From: SCRD01 sp046705285
GTDB taxonomy: Bacteria; Acidobacteriota; Terriglobia; UBA7540
Reading direction: 5' to 3'
DNA: 17,783 bases
Assembly: GCA_046705285.1 (NCBI GenBank)
Contig: JBJKQK010000254.1
Location: 1 to 17,783 of the forward strand
A program made the position numbers and the translations under genes. This document shows positions 7,455 to 14,813 of the stretch, in pieces. Numbering within the stretch: position 1 is the stretch's first letter; each line of letters opens with the position of its first letter. The notes beneath the pieces are model-generated. The model made no database searches and had not been told where the DNA came from. It saw only the letters and a program-made list of their open reading frames with translations.

Positions 7455-7601
7455 ATTGCCCGGGCCATTGTCAGCAAACACCGCCGCGCATGGGGACCGG
7501 AGCGTCCCATCTACGGCAAGATCCGCTACATGTCCTGTCAAAGCACCTCGCGCAAGTTCAACAGCAAAGCTTACGTCGCAAAAGTCAACGGACTGGCGTA
7601 A
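7455..7601 (+). pseudogene. 3' remnant of a second class II photolyase gene
   Basis: Read in the frame ending with TAA at 7599-7601, these 48 codons match residues 412-459 of the intact photolyase upstream. By hand alignment about 122 of 147 bases (83%) and 36 of 48 residues agree, including RAWGPERPIYGKIRYM. No start codon or N-terminal domains exist: in-frame there is a stop at 7389, and only unlike residues between it and 7455. The conserved Trp of GIAWAIAG is Arg here, as expected of a decayed copy. The rest of the 320-base gap (7373-7692) holds nothing I recognise except a likely promoter for the methyltransferase. The gap otherwise shows no transposase or inverted-repeat ends. Confidence 0.82.
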
Positions 7602-7610
7602 TACCGGCAG

Positions 7611-7639
7611 TGGACTAATCGGGCAGCCTCAGGTATGAT
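7611..7639 (+). promoter_or_regulatory. Candidate promoter of the O-methyltransferase gene
   Basis: TGGACT (7611-7616, four of six to TTGACA) and TATGAT (7634-7639, five of six) are 17 bases apart, the ideal spacing. Start point would be near 7646, about 47 bases ahead of the ATG. It lies directly after the photolyase remnant. Confidence 0.45.
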
Positions 7640-7692
7640 TGCAGCAGCATTCCTGTATGGGGCAGGAAATCCTTACGTGGAAGGGGCAAACC

Positions 7693-8754
7693 ATGAGTAC
7701 TTCTGTGGGGCAACACTTTCCGGTTGCAGGCAGCCATGCGGCTGCGGCGGTCACACCGGACAAAATCATGCAAATCGGTCTTGGTTTCTGGGGATCGAAA
7801 ACGCTTTTGAGCGCGGTTGAGCTGGGAGTGTTTACTTATCTAGCCCAGGGACCGCTCACATGCGACAAACTCGCCCAGGCGGCGGGGCTGCATCCTCGCA
7901 GCGCCCAGGACTTTCTCGATGCGCTGGTGGCGATGGGAATGCTGAACCGGCACGAAGGACGTTATTCCAACACCCACGAGTCCAACCTTTTTCTTGACAG
8001 GAACAAGCGCAGCTATATCGGCGGAATGCTGGAGATGGCCAATTCCCGGCTTTACAGTCACTGGGGTGGTCTGACGGAAGGATTGCGGACAGGAAAACCA
8101 CAGAATGAAACCAAGGGAGACGACGCCGACGACGGTTTTAAAACACTCTATTCCGACCCCCAGCGCATGCGGACTTTTCTCAGCGCGATGACCGGAATCA
8201 GCATCCCCTCGGCCGTCGCCATCGCCCGAAAGTTCCCGTGGAACAAGTACCAGACTTTTGTGGACGTCGGCACGGCGCAGGGCGGGCTGCCCACGCAGGT
8301 TGCGCTGGCGCATGAGCACGTCACGGGCAAAGGCTTTGACTTGCCCATCGTTCAGCCGATTTTCGAAGATTATGTGCATTCTTTCGGCCTGCAAAAACGC
8401 CTGGGCTTCCAATCCGGCAACTTCTTTGAAGACCCGCTGCCTGAAACCGAAGTGCTGGTGATGGGGCACATCCTGCACGACTGGAACCTGGATGTGAAAA
8501 TGATGCTGCTCTCGAAGGCTGCGAAGGCCTTGCCTAAGGGCGGTTCGCTGATTGTGTACGAGGCGCTGATTGACGACGATCGCCGCCAGAACGCCTTTGG
8601 CCTGCTGATGAGCCTGAACATGCTGATTGAGACTACAGGCGGATTCGATTATACGGGAGCCGATTGCAGCGGCTGGATGAAAAAAGCCGGGTTCTCTGAA
8701 ACCTACGTTGAGCACCTCGTCGGGCCGGATTCGATGGTGGTGGGAATCAAGTAG
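7693..8754 (+). CDS. SAM-dependent O-methyltransferase (plant/hydroxyindole O-MT type)
   Basis: Class I methyltransferase that moves a methyl group from S-adenosylmethionine to a hydroxyl, probably of a small aromatic or isoprenoid substrate. The 353-residue protein has an N-terminal winged-helix dimerisation domain (about 28-105; LGVFTYLAQGPLTCDKLAQA reads as the helix-turn-helix). A Rossmann core follows: SAM motif VDVGTAQGG (190-198), LPKGGSLIVYEALID (279-293) and the catalytic-base region GHILHDWN (258-265) with His262. The motif I glycine pattern (GTAQGG) is slightly unusual for GxGxG. The ATG at 7693 is preceded by GGAAGGGG; an upstream in-frame TTG adds only non-conserved residues. Relatives include bacterial polyketide and carotenoid O-methyltransferases and acetylserotonin O-methyltransferase, so the substrate cannot be named. 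No biosynthetic partners are adjacent. Confidence 0.9.
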   Translation: MSTSVGQHFPVAGSHAAAAVTPDKIMQIGLGFWGSKTLLSAVELGVFTYLAQGPLTCDKLAQAAGLHPRSAQDFLDALVAMGMLNRHEGRYSNTHESNLFLDRNKRSYIGGMLEMANSRLYSHWGGLTEGLRTGKPQNETKGDDADDGFKTLYSDPQRMRTFLSAMTGISIPSAVAIARKFPWNKYQTFVDVGTAQGGLPTQVALAHEHVTGKGFDLPIVQPIFEDYVHSFGLQKRLGFQSGNFFEDPLPETEVLVMGHILHDWNLDVKMMLLSKAAKALPKGGSLIVYEALIDDDRRQNAFGLLMSLNMLIETTGGFDYTGADCSGWMKKAGFSETYVEHLVGPDSMVVGIK

Positions 8755-8838
8755 CCTGGCAGGGAACGTGCAAGAAAATGCGGAAGAATGTCTGCGCCAA
8801 GAAAATGGCACAGGCGTTCGTCCGCAGCCACAATCCGG

Positions 8839-8866
8839 TTGATCCTCTGAAAAGACGAGTTACAAT
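8839..8866 (+). promoter_or_regulatory. Promoter of the secreted TPR-protein gene
   Basis: TTGATC (8839-8844) and TACAAT (8861-8866, five of six) are 16 bases apart. Start point would be about 8873, giving a leader of about 22 bases that carries the GGAGG site. This supports the ATG at 8895 rather than an upstream start at 8778, which would begin before the promoter. Confidence 0.55.
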
Positions 8867-8894
8867 AGGCGCAACTCTACCTTGGAGGCGCGCC

Positions 8895-10325
8895 ATGATG
8901 CGGAAGGCGCACAGAGTCCTTTGGCGCATCGTGCTCGCTACATTCATCTGCGGATCTTTTGGTTTGCAGACGGTGCAGGCACGGCAGGAATCCCAGACCA
9001 CGAAGAGTTCCCCAAGCAAGGCATTGCCCGGCTCAAGCGAGGCGGCGCATCACCTGAAGCTGGGGCTGGAGATGTACAACTTTGGCGACCTTGACGGCGC
9101 CGAGGGCGAGTTCGAAGAGGCCTTGGAACTTCAACCCGGTAACGCCGAGGCTTACAACTGCCTCGGCCTGGTCTCACTGGCAAGGCACAACCTCGACAAC
9201 GCGGTCGCGGAATTTCGCCGAGCGCTTCAACTGAATCCACACTTTGCTGAACCCCACAATAATATCGGCCTCGTGCTGATGAGGCAGCACGACTACGACG
9301 GGGCGATCCGCGAGTTCCAGGAAGCGCTGCAACTGAATCCAGGCGGGTACAAAACATACAATAACCTTGGTCTTGTTCTGATCTACAAACATGACCCGGA
9401 CGGAGCCATCAGCGAATTTCAGGCGGCATTGCGGCTGAAGCCGGACTACGCCAACTCCCATTTCGGCATGGGGCTTGCCCTGCTGGCCAAGCGCCAGGAC
9501 GGCCAGGCACTGGAGGAGTTCCGCAAGGCGGCGAGCTTAAAACCAGACTTCGCCATGGCCCATTATTATGTTGGCCTCGAACTCGCACGGCAGGGAAAAC
9601 ACGAAGAGGCTCTCCCCGAATATCAGAAGGCGCTGCGATTCAATCCCAACATCGCCAGGGCCCACGACGCCATTGGTATTGCCATGATGAAAAGGAACGA
9701 CGAGGATGGCGCCGTCAGGGAATTTGCGCAGGCCTTGCGCCTGCAGCCGGACGACACAACCGCCCTCAGCAACCTGGGCGCTGCCCTTCTGGTTAAGGGC
9801 AACCCGGACGGGGCCATCGCCGAACTTCGCCAGGCCGTGCGCCTGAATGAGAATCTGGCGCCCGCCCATGCCAGCCTCGGCCTTGCGCTGGCGATGAAGG
9901 GTGACGAGGGGGCAGCCCGCTCCGAACTTCAGGAGGCCTTGCGCCTGCAGCCGAATTTTGCTCTCGCCCACAGCTACCTTGGGCTGGCGCTTCTGGTGGC
10001 GCACGAGGCGGACAAAGGTATCGCAGAAGCTAACATCGCGCTGAGACTGAATCCGCAATTGCCCGTGGCCCATTATGTGCTTGGGCTTGGATTGGAACAA
10101 AAGCACGACCTGGCGGGCGCCATCCGGGAATTTCAAAAAACCTTGCAGCTGAATCCCAACTACGCTGGGGCGCGCTGGGGCCTCGGGATGGTGTTTCTGG
10201 AGAAGCATAACGGCAGGCGGGCCCTGGAAGAATTTCGGGAGGCGTGCCGGATGGCGCCGCAGCTCATGAACTCCTGCACCATCTACAAGGAACTTTCCAC
10301 GAAGTATCAAGCGCCAATTCAGTGA
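8895..10325 (+). CDS. Exported protein of twelve consecutive TPR repeats
   Basis: A 476-residue protein with a signal peptide (basic start MMRKAHR, hydrophobic VLATFICGSFGL, likely cleavage after VQA at about residue 30). Twelve tandem 34-residue TPR units then run to near the C-terminus, each ending in a form of ALxLNP and containing the GLxL...G...GAxxEF pattern. TPRs stack as a superhelix that binds proteins or peptides; here it would act in the periplasm or outside the membrane. No catalytic domain is present. The ATG at 8895 (or 8898) is chosen over 8778 because GGAGG lies 6 bases upstream, a promoter lies just before it and the signal peptide begins there. The partner is unknown. Its terminator is not clear; the convergent thyX gene ends 77 bases away. 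Confidence 0.9.
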   Translation: MMRKAHRVLWRIVLATFICGSFGLQTVQARQESQTTKSSPSKALPGSSEAAHHLKLGLEMYNFGDLDGAEGEFEEALELQPGNAEAYNCLGLVSLARHNLDNAVAEFRRALQLNPHFAEPHNNIGLVLMRQHDYDGAIREFQEALQLNPGGYKTYNNLGLVLIYKHDPDGAISEFQAALRLKPDYANSHFGMGLALLAKRQDGQALEEFRKAASLKPDFAMAHYYVGLELARQGKHEEALPEYQKALRFNPNIARAHDAIGIAMMKRNDEDGAVREFAQALRLQPDDTTALSNLGAALLVKGNPDGAIAELRQAVRLNENLAPAHASLGLALAMKGDEGAARSELQEALRLQPNFALAHSYLGLALLVAHEADKGIAEANIALRLNPQLPVAHYVLGLGLEQKHDLAGAIREFQKTLQLNPNYAGARWGLGMVFLEKHNGRRALEEFREACRMAPQLMNSCTIYKELSTKYQAPIQ

Positions 10326-10402
10326 GATCAGGGGCAATCGGCAGGATATGCGGGCTGCCTCCAGCTGCTCTGGCTGCCCCCGTCCCCGGATGCGGAAAAT
10401 CC

Positions 10403-11203
10403 CTATACTTTGGAATGGGTGACGCGGACGGCGGGCATGCCGTCGGCTTCCTCGTAGATTTCGATATCGTGGAAGATGTTAGGGCTTTCCTTCTTGAGGA
10501 CGCGGCAGACTTCCACGGCGAGCATGCGGATCTCGGTATCGGCGTGAGGGCTGCCGCGCAGCTCCAGAAAATGGCGCCAGGCGCGGCTGTTAGCGGTAAC
10601 AAAAATCTTGGTTTCGGTGGCGTTGGGAAGAATCGACCGGGCGGCCTGCCGCGCCCATTTCCTGCGGTCGCGCGGCGCCATCTCAGGGTGTTTCTGCTGG
10701 ACGTATTGGCTGGTGGCTTCCGCCAGTTCGGCATAAGCTTTGCGAAGGTGCTCGATGGCCTGTTGCCACTTCCCGCGCAGCTCTTCATTCTCCTGGTAGA
10801 GCGGCGGCACAACGTAGCGCGCGTCGCCCTCATCCACATAACGCTGCGAAAGCTGCGAATAACCAAAGCCCGCCCGGTGGCGCACCAATTCATGCGTCAG
10901 CGAGCGGCTGACACCGGTGATCAGAACATTCCACACGGCATGTTCAAGCACGCTACCGTGCTTTGAGATCAGGATGTTGTCCAGGTACTCCTCGTTGGTC
11001 TTGCGGCCTTTTCCGAAAGACATGTAGCAGGTGCGGCCGGCGATTTCCGCCAGAATCTCGGAAGCCGCCTCGGAGTCGGTCGAGAAGACGACTCCTTCAT
11101 CCTGCAGAAAGCGGGCCAGCTCCTCTTGCACGACGGCCTGCCGCCCCAGGAGGTAAACCTTCGGCCGCGAGATGTACGGGTCAGACGATGGGTTGGTAGC
11201 CAA
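10403..11203 (-). CDS. thyX: Flavin-dependent thymidylate synthase ThyX
   Basis: Makes dTMP from dUMP using methylene-tetrahydrofolate with FAD and NADPH, the alternative to ThyA. The 266-residue protein carries the ThyX signature around 108-122: RHRAGFGYSQLSQRYV. The spacing from RHR to the serine is eight residues (S119) rather than the usual seven. Other family features include HGSVLEHAVW (82-91), a conserved N-terminal fold, and RAARSILPNATETKIFVTAN-like region (187-205). The start is TTG at 11203, with AGAGGAAG about 3 bases before it; the next Met is residue 61, after conserved sequence, so TTG is well supported. It lies 81 bases after rpmE on the same strand and is probably expressed from the rpmE promoter. 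Confidence 0.95.
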   Translation of the reverse strand: MATNPSSDPYISRPKVYLLGRQAVVQEELARFLQDEGVVFSTDSEAASEILAEIAGRTCYMSFGKGRKTNEEYLDNILISKHGSVLEHAVWNVLITGVSRSLTHELVRHRAGFGYSQLSQRYVDEGDARYVVPPLYQENEELRGKWQQAIEHLRKAYAELAEATSQYVQQKHPEMAPRDRRKWARQAARSILPNATETKIFVTANSRAWRHFLELRGSPHADTEIRMLAVEVCRVLKKESPNIFHDIEIYEEADGMPAVRVTHSKV

Positions 11204-11284
11204 GGGCTTCCTCTGTGCTGCTACTTCTCGTTTCTGGATCGGCTTGAAGACCCGGGAAGATATGGTTCGCCAACAGATTTGGCG

Positions 11285-11542
11285 TTATTTTGCGGCCTTT
11301 GAACCCTTGGCCGAAGCCGCCTCTGTGTTGCCCTTGCGAAAATTCGCGTACTTTCTCTGGAAACGTTCCACCCGCCCGGCGCTATCAACCAGCTTCTGCT
11401 TGCCGGTAAAGAAAGGATGGCAACTCGAACAAATTTCCACGTGGAGCACTTTGTCTTTGTAAGTCGAGCGCGTCTGGAACGAACTTCCGCACGCGCAGAC
11501 AACTTGAACCTCGTGGTAATCAGGATGAATATTGGTTTTCAT
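11285..11542 (-). CDS. rpmE: 50S ribosomal protein L31, zinc-binding (C+) type
   Basis: Small protein of the large ribosomal subunit at the central protuberance. The 85-residue sequence has the C+ pattern CAC at 16-18 and CSSC at 38-41, four cysteines for one zinc ion, and the typical start MKTNIHPDYHEV. It carries a C-terminal Lys/Ala-rich tail beyond the usual end. AAGGAG sits 5 bases before the ATG. A strong promoter lies 32 bases upstream of the start. It precedes thyX. Confidence 0.97.
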   Translation of the reverse strand: MKTNIHPDYHEVQVVCACGSSFQTRSTYKDKVLHVEICSSCHPFFTGKQKLVDSAGRVERFQRKYANFRKGNTEAASAKGSKAAK

Positions 11543-11574
11543 GGAACTCCTTGCAGGCTTGCTCGCAAACCCTA

Positions 11575-11603
11575 ATTATATCTGGGGAGCCGAAAACTTT
11601 CAA
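11575..11603 (-). promoter_or_regulatory. Near-consensus promoter of rpmE-thyX
   Basis: On the minus strand TTGAAA (complement of 11598-11603) and TATAAT (complement of 11575-11580) are exactly 17 bases apart. The start point would be near 11568, leaving a short leader of about 26 bases to the rpmE ATG. This is the best promoter in the window and fits strong ribosomal-protein expression. Confidence 0.75.
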
Positions 11604-11623
11604 TTATCAATCTCAAGGGCAGC

Positions 11624-12334
11624 CTAACCGAGCACCGGGACAGCAACTGAGCGCACGGCAAGCGACTGGTCGCTGAGCAAAAAATGGATAACCCGCGCTA
11701 CATCATCGGTTTTGACCCACTTTGAGAAATCTGCCTTGGGCATCGCCCTGCGGTTTGCCACGGTGTCCATCGTCCCGGGCAGGATGCAGTGGGCGCGGAT
11801 GTCATACTTTTCGAGCTCCTGCGCCAGGATTTCGGTGAGTTGCACGACCGCGCCTTTCGAAACGGCGTAGGCGCCAATCCCGGCGCCGCCGCCTCTCAAA
11901 ATGGCTCCGCTTGAAATCGTGACAACGCGTCCAAAGTTCTGACGCATCATCGCCGGAACCACCGGCCTGAGCATGCGAACAACGCTTTTGAGATTGAGAT
12001 CCAGCATGTGCTCCCACGCGGCCTCATCGCTCTCAAAGGTTTTGCCTGCCGTGAAGCCACCAGCCACGCAAACCAGAAAATCAACCCGGCCGCTGCGCTC
12101 CAACACACGGGAGACAAACCGGTCAATTTCGTCCGCACTTTTGAGGTCAACCGGGCTGCCCGCCAGCCGCCCGGCATGTTCTGCGGCAAAGGCCTGAAGT
12201 GATTTCCACCCCGCCTCTTCCAGATAAGGTACGGCGACCGTGGCGCCGCTCCTGAGCAAGTCAATCGCAACGGCGCGGCCCAAAGCGCCCGTTCCACCTG
12301 TGATAATCGCTGTTCGATCGCTAAAATCCACCAT
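11624..12334 (-). CDS. Short-chain dehydrogenase/reductase (SDR)
   Basis: Classical SDR of 236 residues using NAD(H) or NADP(H) on an unknown carbonyl or alcohol substrate. The cofactor motif is TGGTGALG (12-19), the motif VCVAGG (88-93) replaces the common NNAG, and N114 plus S142, Y156 and K160 (SSG then YAVSK) complete the catalytic tetrad. The start at 12334 is preceded by GGGAGGTGA. The C-terminus (SVAVPVLG) is short and lacks the usual VDGG, so the substrate pocket may differ. It diverges from the trehalose operon across 147 bases. Confidence 0.9.
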   Translation of the reverse strand: MVDFSDRTAIITGGTGALGRAVAIDLLRSGATVAVPYLEEAGWKSLQAFAAEHAGRLAGSPVDLKSADEIDRFVSRVLERSGRVDFLVCVAGGFTAGKTFESDEAAWEHMLDLNLKSVVRMLRPVVPAMMRQNFGRVVTISSGAILRGGGAGIGAYAVSKGAVVQLTEILAQELEKYDIRAHCILPGTMDTVANRRAMPKADFSKWVKTDDVARVIHFLLSDQSLAVRSVAVPVLG

Positions 12335-12481
12335 TCACCTCCCAGATGCCTTATAATAAGGGCCACGAATCATTTAAGGACAGCGGTTTTTGGCTGTGGA
12401 ACGTTATTGTTCGCGCAGCTATTAGCCGCAGTGTTCTTTTCCGTGAAGGAATCTCAAGAAGGATGATGTAAAATTTACGAG

Positions 12482-14740
12482 ATGCGGATTCGCCACAGAC
12501 TCATTATTTCCTTGACCGTCAGCATTACTCTGGTTGCCTTTATCTTTGCATTTTTCCAAGTACGCGCGGAAAAGCACGCGCTCCGGAGTGATCTTGAGAA
12601 ACGCGTAGAAATTCTGGCCGACAGTCTTGTGGACGAGGTCGAACCGCTGCTCAAGGATCAGTCCACAGGACGCCTGCAGCAACTTCTGGACCGCTTTGAG
12701 AATCGTGAAGCTCTCGATGGCGTCGCCGTCTATGACAAGAATGGGAACAAGATCGCCATAGCCAGCACGCTGGGATCCGAATGGAATCTCGCACCCTCAG
12801 CCGTGCGTCAGGCGATTTTTCGAGATAAGGGAGTCAGCCAGTTCTTCAACATTAACGGTATCCCGATGGAGGTCTATGCGCTGCCTATCCAGGGGAACGG
12901 CGGTGTGGACGGTGTGCTGGCGATTTTCCACAACGCCAGTTTTATTGCAGCCCAATCCTTCCGTCTCTGGCGCGATACGTTTCTCCGGCTGCTGGTTGAA
13001 ACCTTCCTGATTGCCTTCATCTGTCTGCTGATTATCCGGATCAGCATCCTGGAGCCCGTCACGAAAACGGCGCAATGGCTGCGCGCCCTGCGAACAGGCA
13101 AGGGGCTTCGATCCGTCGCACTGCCCGCGGAAGAAATATTTCAGCCGATCGCACACGAGGTAACTCAACTGGCAAAAACCCTGGAAGTGGCGCGCATGGC
13201 TGCCGAAGAAGAGGCGCGACTGCGCGAGGTGGGAGAAGCCATCTGGACTCCGGAGCGCTTGCGCGCGTATGTGCGAGGCCGTTTGAGGGACAAGCCTCTT
13301 TTCGCGGTTTCCAATCGCGAACCCTATATGCACGTCCACCGGGACGGTGGCATCGAGTGCCTTGTTCCGGCCAGCGGATTGGTCACGGCGCTGGAACCCG
13401 TTTTGCGCGCGTGCGATGGAACCTGGGTAGCAAACGGGGCCGGCGACGCCGATCGCGAAACGGTCGACGACCGCGACCGCCTGCGCGTACCCCCCAACTC
13501 ACCCCATTACACGTTGCGAAGAGTGTGGGTAACGAAAGAGGAAGAGAAGGGATTCTATCTGGGCTTTGCCAACGAAGGTCTGTGGCCCCTGTGCCACATT
13601 GCCCACACGCGTCCGACCTTTCGGGAAGCGGACTGGAAGCAATACAAGCACGTCAACGAAAAGTTTGCAAAAGCGGTCCTGGAAGAAATGGAGGGAACGC
13701 AGGAGCCGGCAGTCCTGATCCACGACTATCATTTTGCCCTGCTGCCGCGGATGGTGAAGGAGAAGCGGCCGGATGCGCGAGTCGCCATTTTCTGGCATAT
13801 TCCCTGGCCGAATGCCGAGGCCTTCGGAATCTGCCCCTGGCAGCGTGAGTTGCTGGACGGGCTTCTGGGCGCCGATATCGCCGGATTCCACATTCAGAAC
13901 CATTGCAACAATTTTCTCGAAACAGTTGATCGTGCTCTGGAATGCCGCATCGAGTGGGACCGTTTTACCGTGAATCGGCGGGGACATTTTACGCTTGTGC
14001 GGCCGTTTCCAGTCAGTGTGGTGTTCGACGTTGAAGCGGCGGAACCCTCGGTTATGGCAAGCCCGCCTGACGCAGAAGATCTTTTTAAGGAACTTGGAGT
14101 CGAAGCAAAGCTGATGGGTGTCGGCGTAGACCGCATGGACTATACGAAAGGCATCGTGGAACGTTTTCGAGGAATTGAGCGGTTCCTCGAGAAATATCCC
14201 GCTTATCAGCAAAAGTTCAGTTTCGTTCAAATCGGGGCGCCCAGCCGCACCGATATCCAGCAGTACCGCAATCTCGTCGCAGAAATTGATTCGGAAGCCG
14301 AGCGCATCAACAACCGATTCCAGAAGGGAGCGTGGAAGCCGATTGTCCTGCTCAAGCGGCACCATAGCCACCAGGAAATTATGCCCTTTTACAAGGCAGC
14401 TGACCTTTGCATGGTGACGTCGCTCCACGACGGAATGAATCTGGTGGCCAAAGAGTTTGTCGCCACACGCGACGATGGCCAGGGAGTGCTGATCCTTAGC
14501 CGGTTTACCGGAGCCTGCCGCGAGCTGCGCGATTCGCTGATCGTCAATCCTTATGACACGGAACAACTGGCGGAAGCGATCCGCTTTGCCCTGTCGATGG
14601 ATCCTGAGGAGAAAAGGCTCAGGATGCAGCGCATGCGGCGCGTCGTTCGCGAGCACAACACTTATCGGTGGGCGGCGAGCCTGGTCCGCGAACTTTCGGA
14701 AGTCCGGCTCGACGCGCCCGAGCCGCTGCGGGTCCGGTAA
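12482..14740 (+). CDS. otsA: Trehalose-6-phosphate synthase fused to transmembrane sensor and HAMP
   Basis: GT20 enzyme making trehalose-6-phosphate from UDP-glucose (or another NDP-glucose) and glucose-6-phosphate, here bound to the inner membrane. The 752-residue protein starts with a membrane helix (8-26), an extracytoplasmic domain of about 140 residues with sCache-like features (GVAVYDKNGNKIA at 80-92, ending GVLAIFHNAS), a second membrane helix (170-190), a HAMP-like segment (191-240) and a charged helical linker. The catalytic domain starts at about 262: SNREPY (R279), HDYHF (D415), FWHIPWPNAEAF (H439), GVDRMDYTKG (R551, K556) and SLHDGMNLVAKEF (D650, E658), all counterparts of the OtsA active site. 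E. coli OtsA is about 474 residues, so the extra 260 are the receptor part. The start is chosen because the N-terminal helix follows directly; the Shine-Dalgarno is weak. First gene of the operon. Confidence 0.93.
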   Translation: MRIRHRLIISLTVSITLVAFIFAFFQVRAEKHALRSDLEKRVEILADSLVDEVEPLLKDQSTGRLQQLLDRFENREALDGVAVYDKNGNKIAIASTLGSEWNLAPSAVRQAIFRDKGVSQFFNINGIPMEVYALPIQGNGGVDGVLAIFHNASFIAAQSFRLWRDTFLRLLVETFLIAFICLLIIRISILEPVTKTAQWLRALRTGKGLRSVALPAEEIFQPIAHEVTQLAKTLEVARMAAEEEARLREVGEAIWTPERLRAYVRGRLRDKPLFAVSNREPYMHVHRDGGIECLVPASGLVTALEPVLRACDGTWVANGAGDADRETVDDRDRLRVPPNSPHYTLRRVWVTKEEEKGFYLGFANEGLWPLCHIAHTRPTFREADWKQYKHVNEKFAKAVLEEMEGTQEPAVLIHDYHFALLPRMVKEKRPDARVAIFWHIPWPNAEAFGICPWQRELLDGLLGADIAGFHIQNHCNNFLETVDRALECRIEWDRFTVNRRGHFTLVRPFPVSVVFDVEAAEPSVMASPPDAEDLFKELGVEAKLMGVGVDRMDYTKGIVERFRGIERFLEKYPAYQQKFSFVQIGAPSRTDIQQYRNLVAEIDSEAERINNRFQKGAWKPIVLLKRHHSHQEIMPFYKAADLCMVTSLHDGMNLVAKEFVATRDDGQGVLILSRFTGACRELRDSLIVNPYDTEQLAEAIRFALSMDPEEKRLRMQRMRRVVREHNTYRWAASLVRELSEVRLDAPEPLRVR

Positions 14741-14744
14741 GAAG

Positions 14745-14784
14745 AAGGCGCGCGCTCTCGCGCGAGAGAGAAGTTGCGCGCCTT
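14745..14784 (+). terminator. Strong stem-loop between otsA and otsB
   Basis: AAGGCGCGC (14745-14753) pairs perfectly with GCGCGCCTT (14776-14784), followed by one more T and then G. The loop itself contains the 14-base palindrome CTCTCGCGCGAGAG (14755-14768). It could be a partial terminator, an RNA-processing or stability element; the T-run is too short for a full intrinsic terminator, and otsB onwards shares operon features, so readthrough is likely. Confidence 0.5.
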
Positions 14785-14813
14785 TGTGCATTGAAACTGA
14801 ACCGCAAGCTATC

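Noticed and set aside
7429..7638. 69-codon open frames over the photolyase remnant
   Set aside because: They resemble the out-of-frame translation of the intact photolyase end, which shows the DNA is a remnant rather than a new gene.
7840..8811. Minus-strand open frame opposite the O-methyltransferase
   Set aside because: The plus-strand gene has SAM motif, catalytic His, Shine-Dalgarno and promoter; the antisense frame has none.
8778..8894. Upstream ATG for the TPR protein (39 extra residues)
   Set aside because: It precedes a good promoter and would bury the signal peptide; the ATG at 8895 has GGAGG.
9537..10337. Minus-strand open frame opposite the TPR gene with repeated hydrophobic motifs
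   Set aside because: The repeats only mirror the periodic TPR coding sequence on the other strand.
10326..10402. G/C-rich inverted stretches between the TPR gene and thyX as a bidirectional terminator
   Set aside because: Only short 4-5 base arms and no T-run on either strand.
12352..12357. Perfect TATAAT in front of the trehalose operon
   Set aside because: No -35 element at a usable distance and it sits in an A/T-rich palindrome (CCTTATAATAAGG) that could equally serve the SDR gene; not enough to call a promoter.
14553..14813. N-terminal extension of otsB into the otsA coding region
   Set aside because: It would be read in a second frame of conserved otsA sequence and across the intergenic hairpin; no Shine-Dalgarno or OtsB homology.
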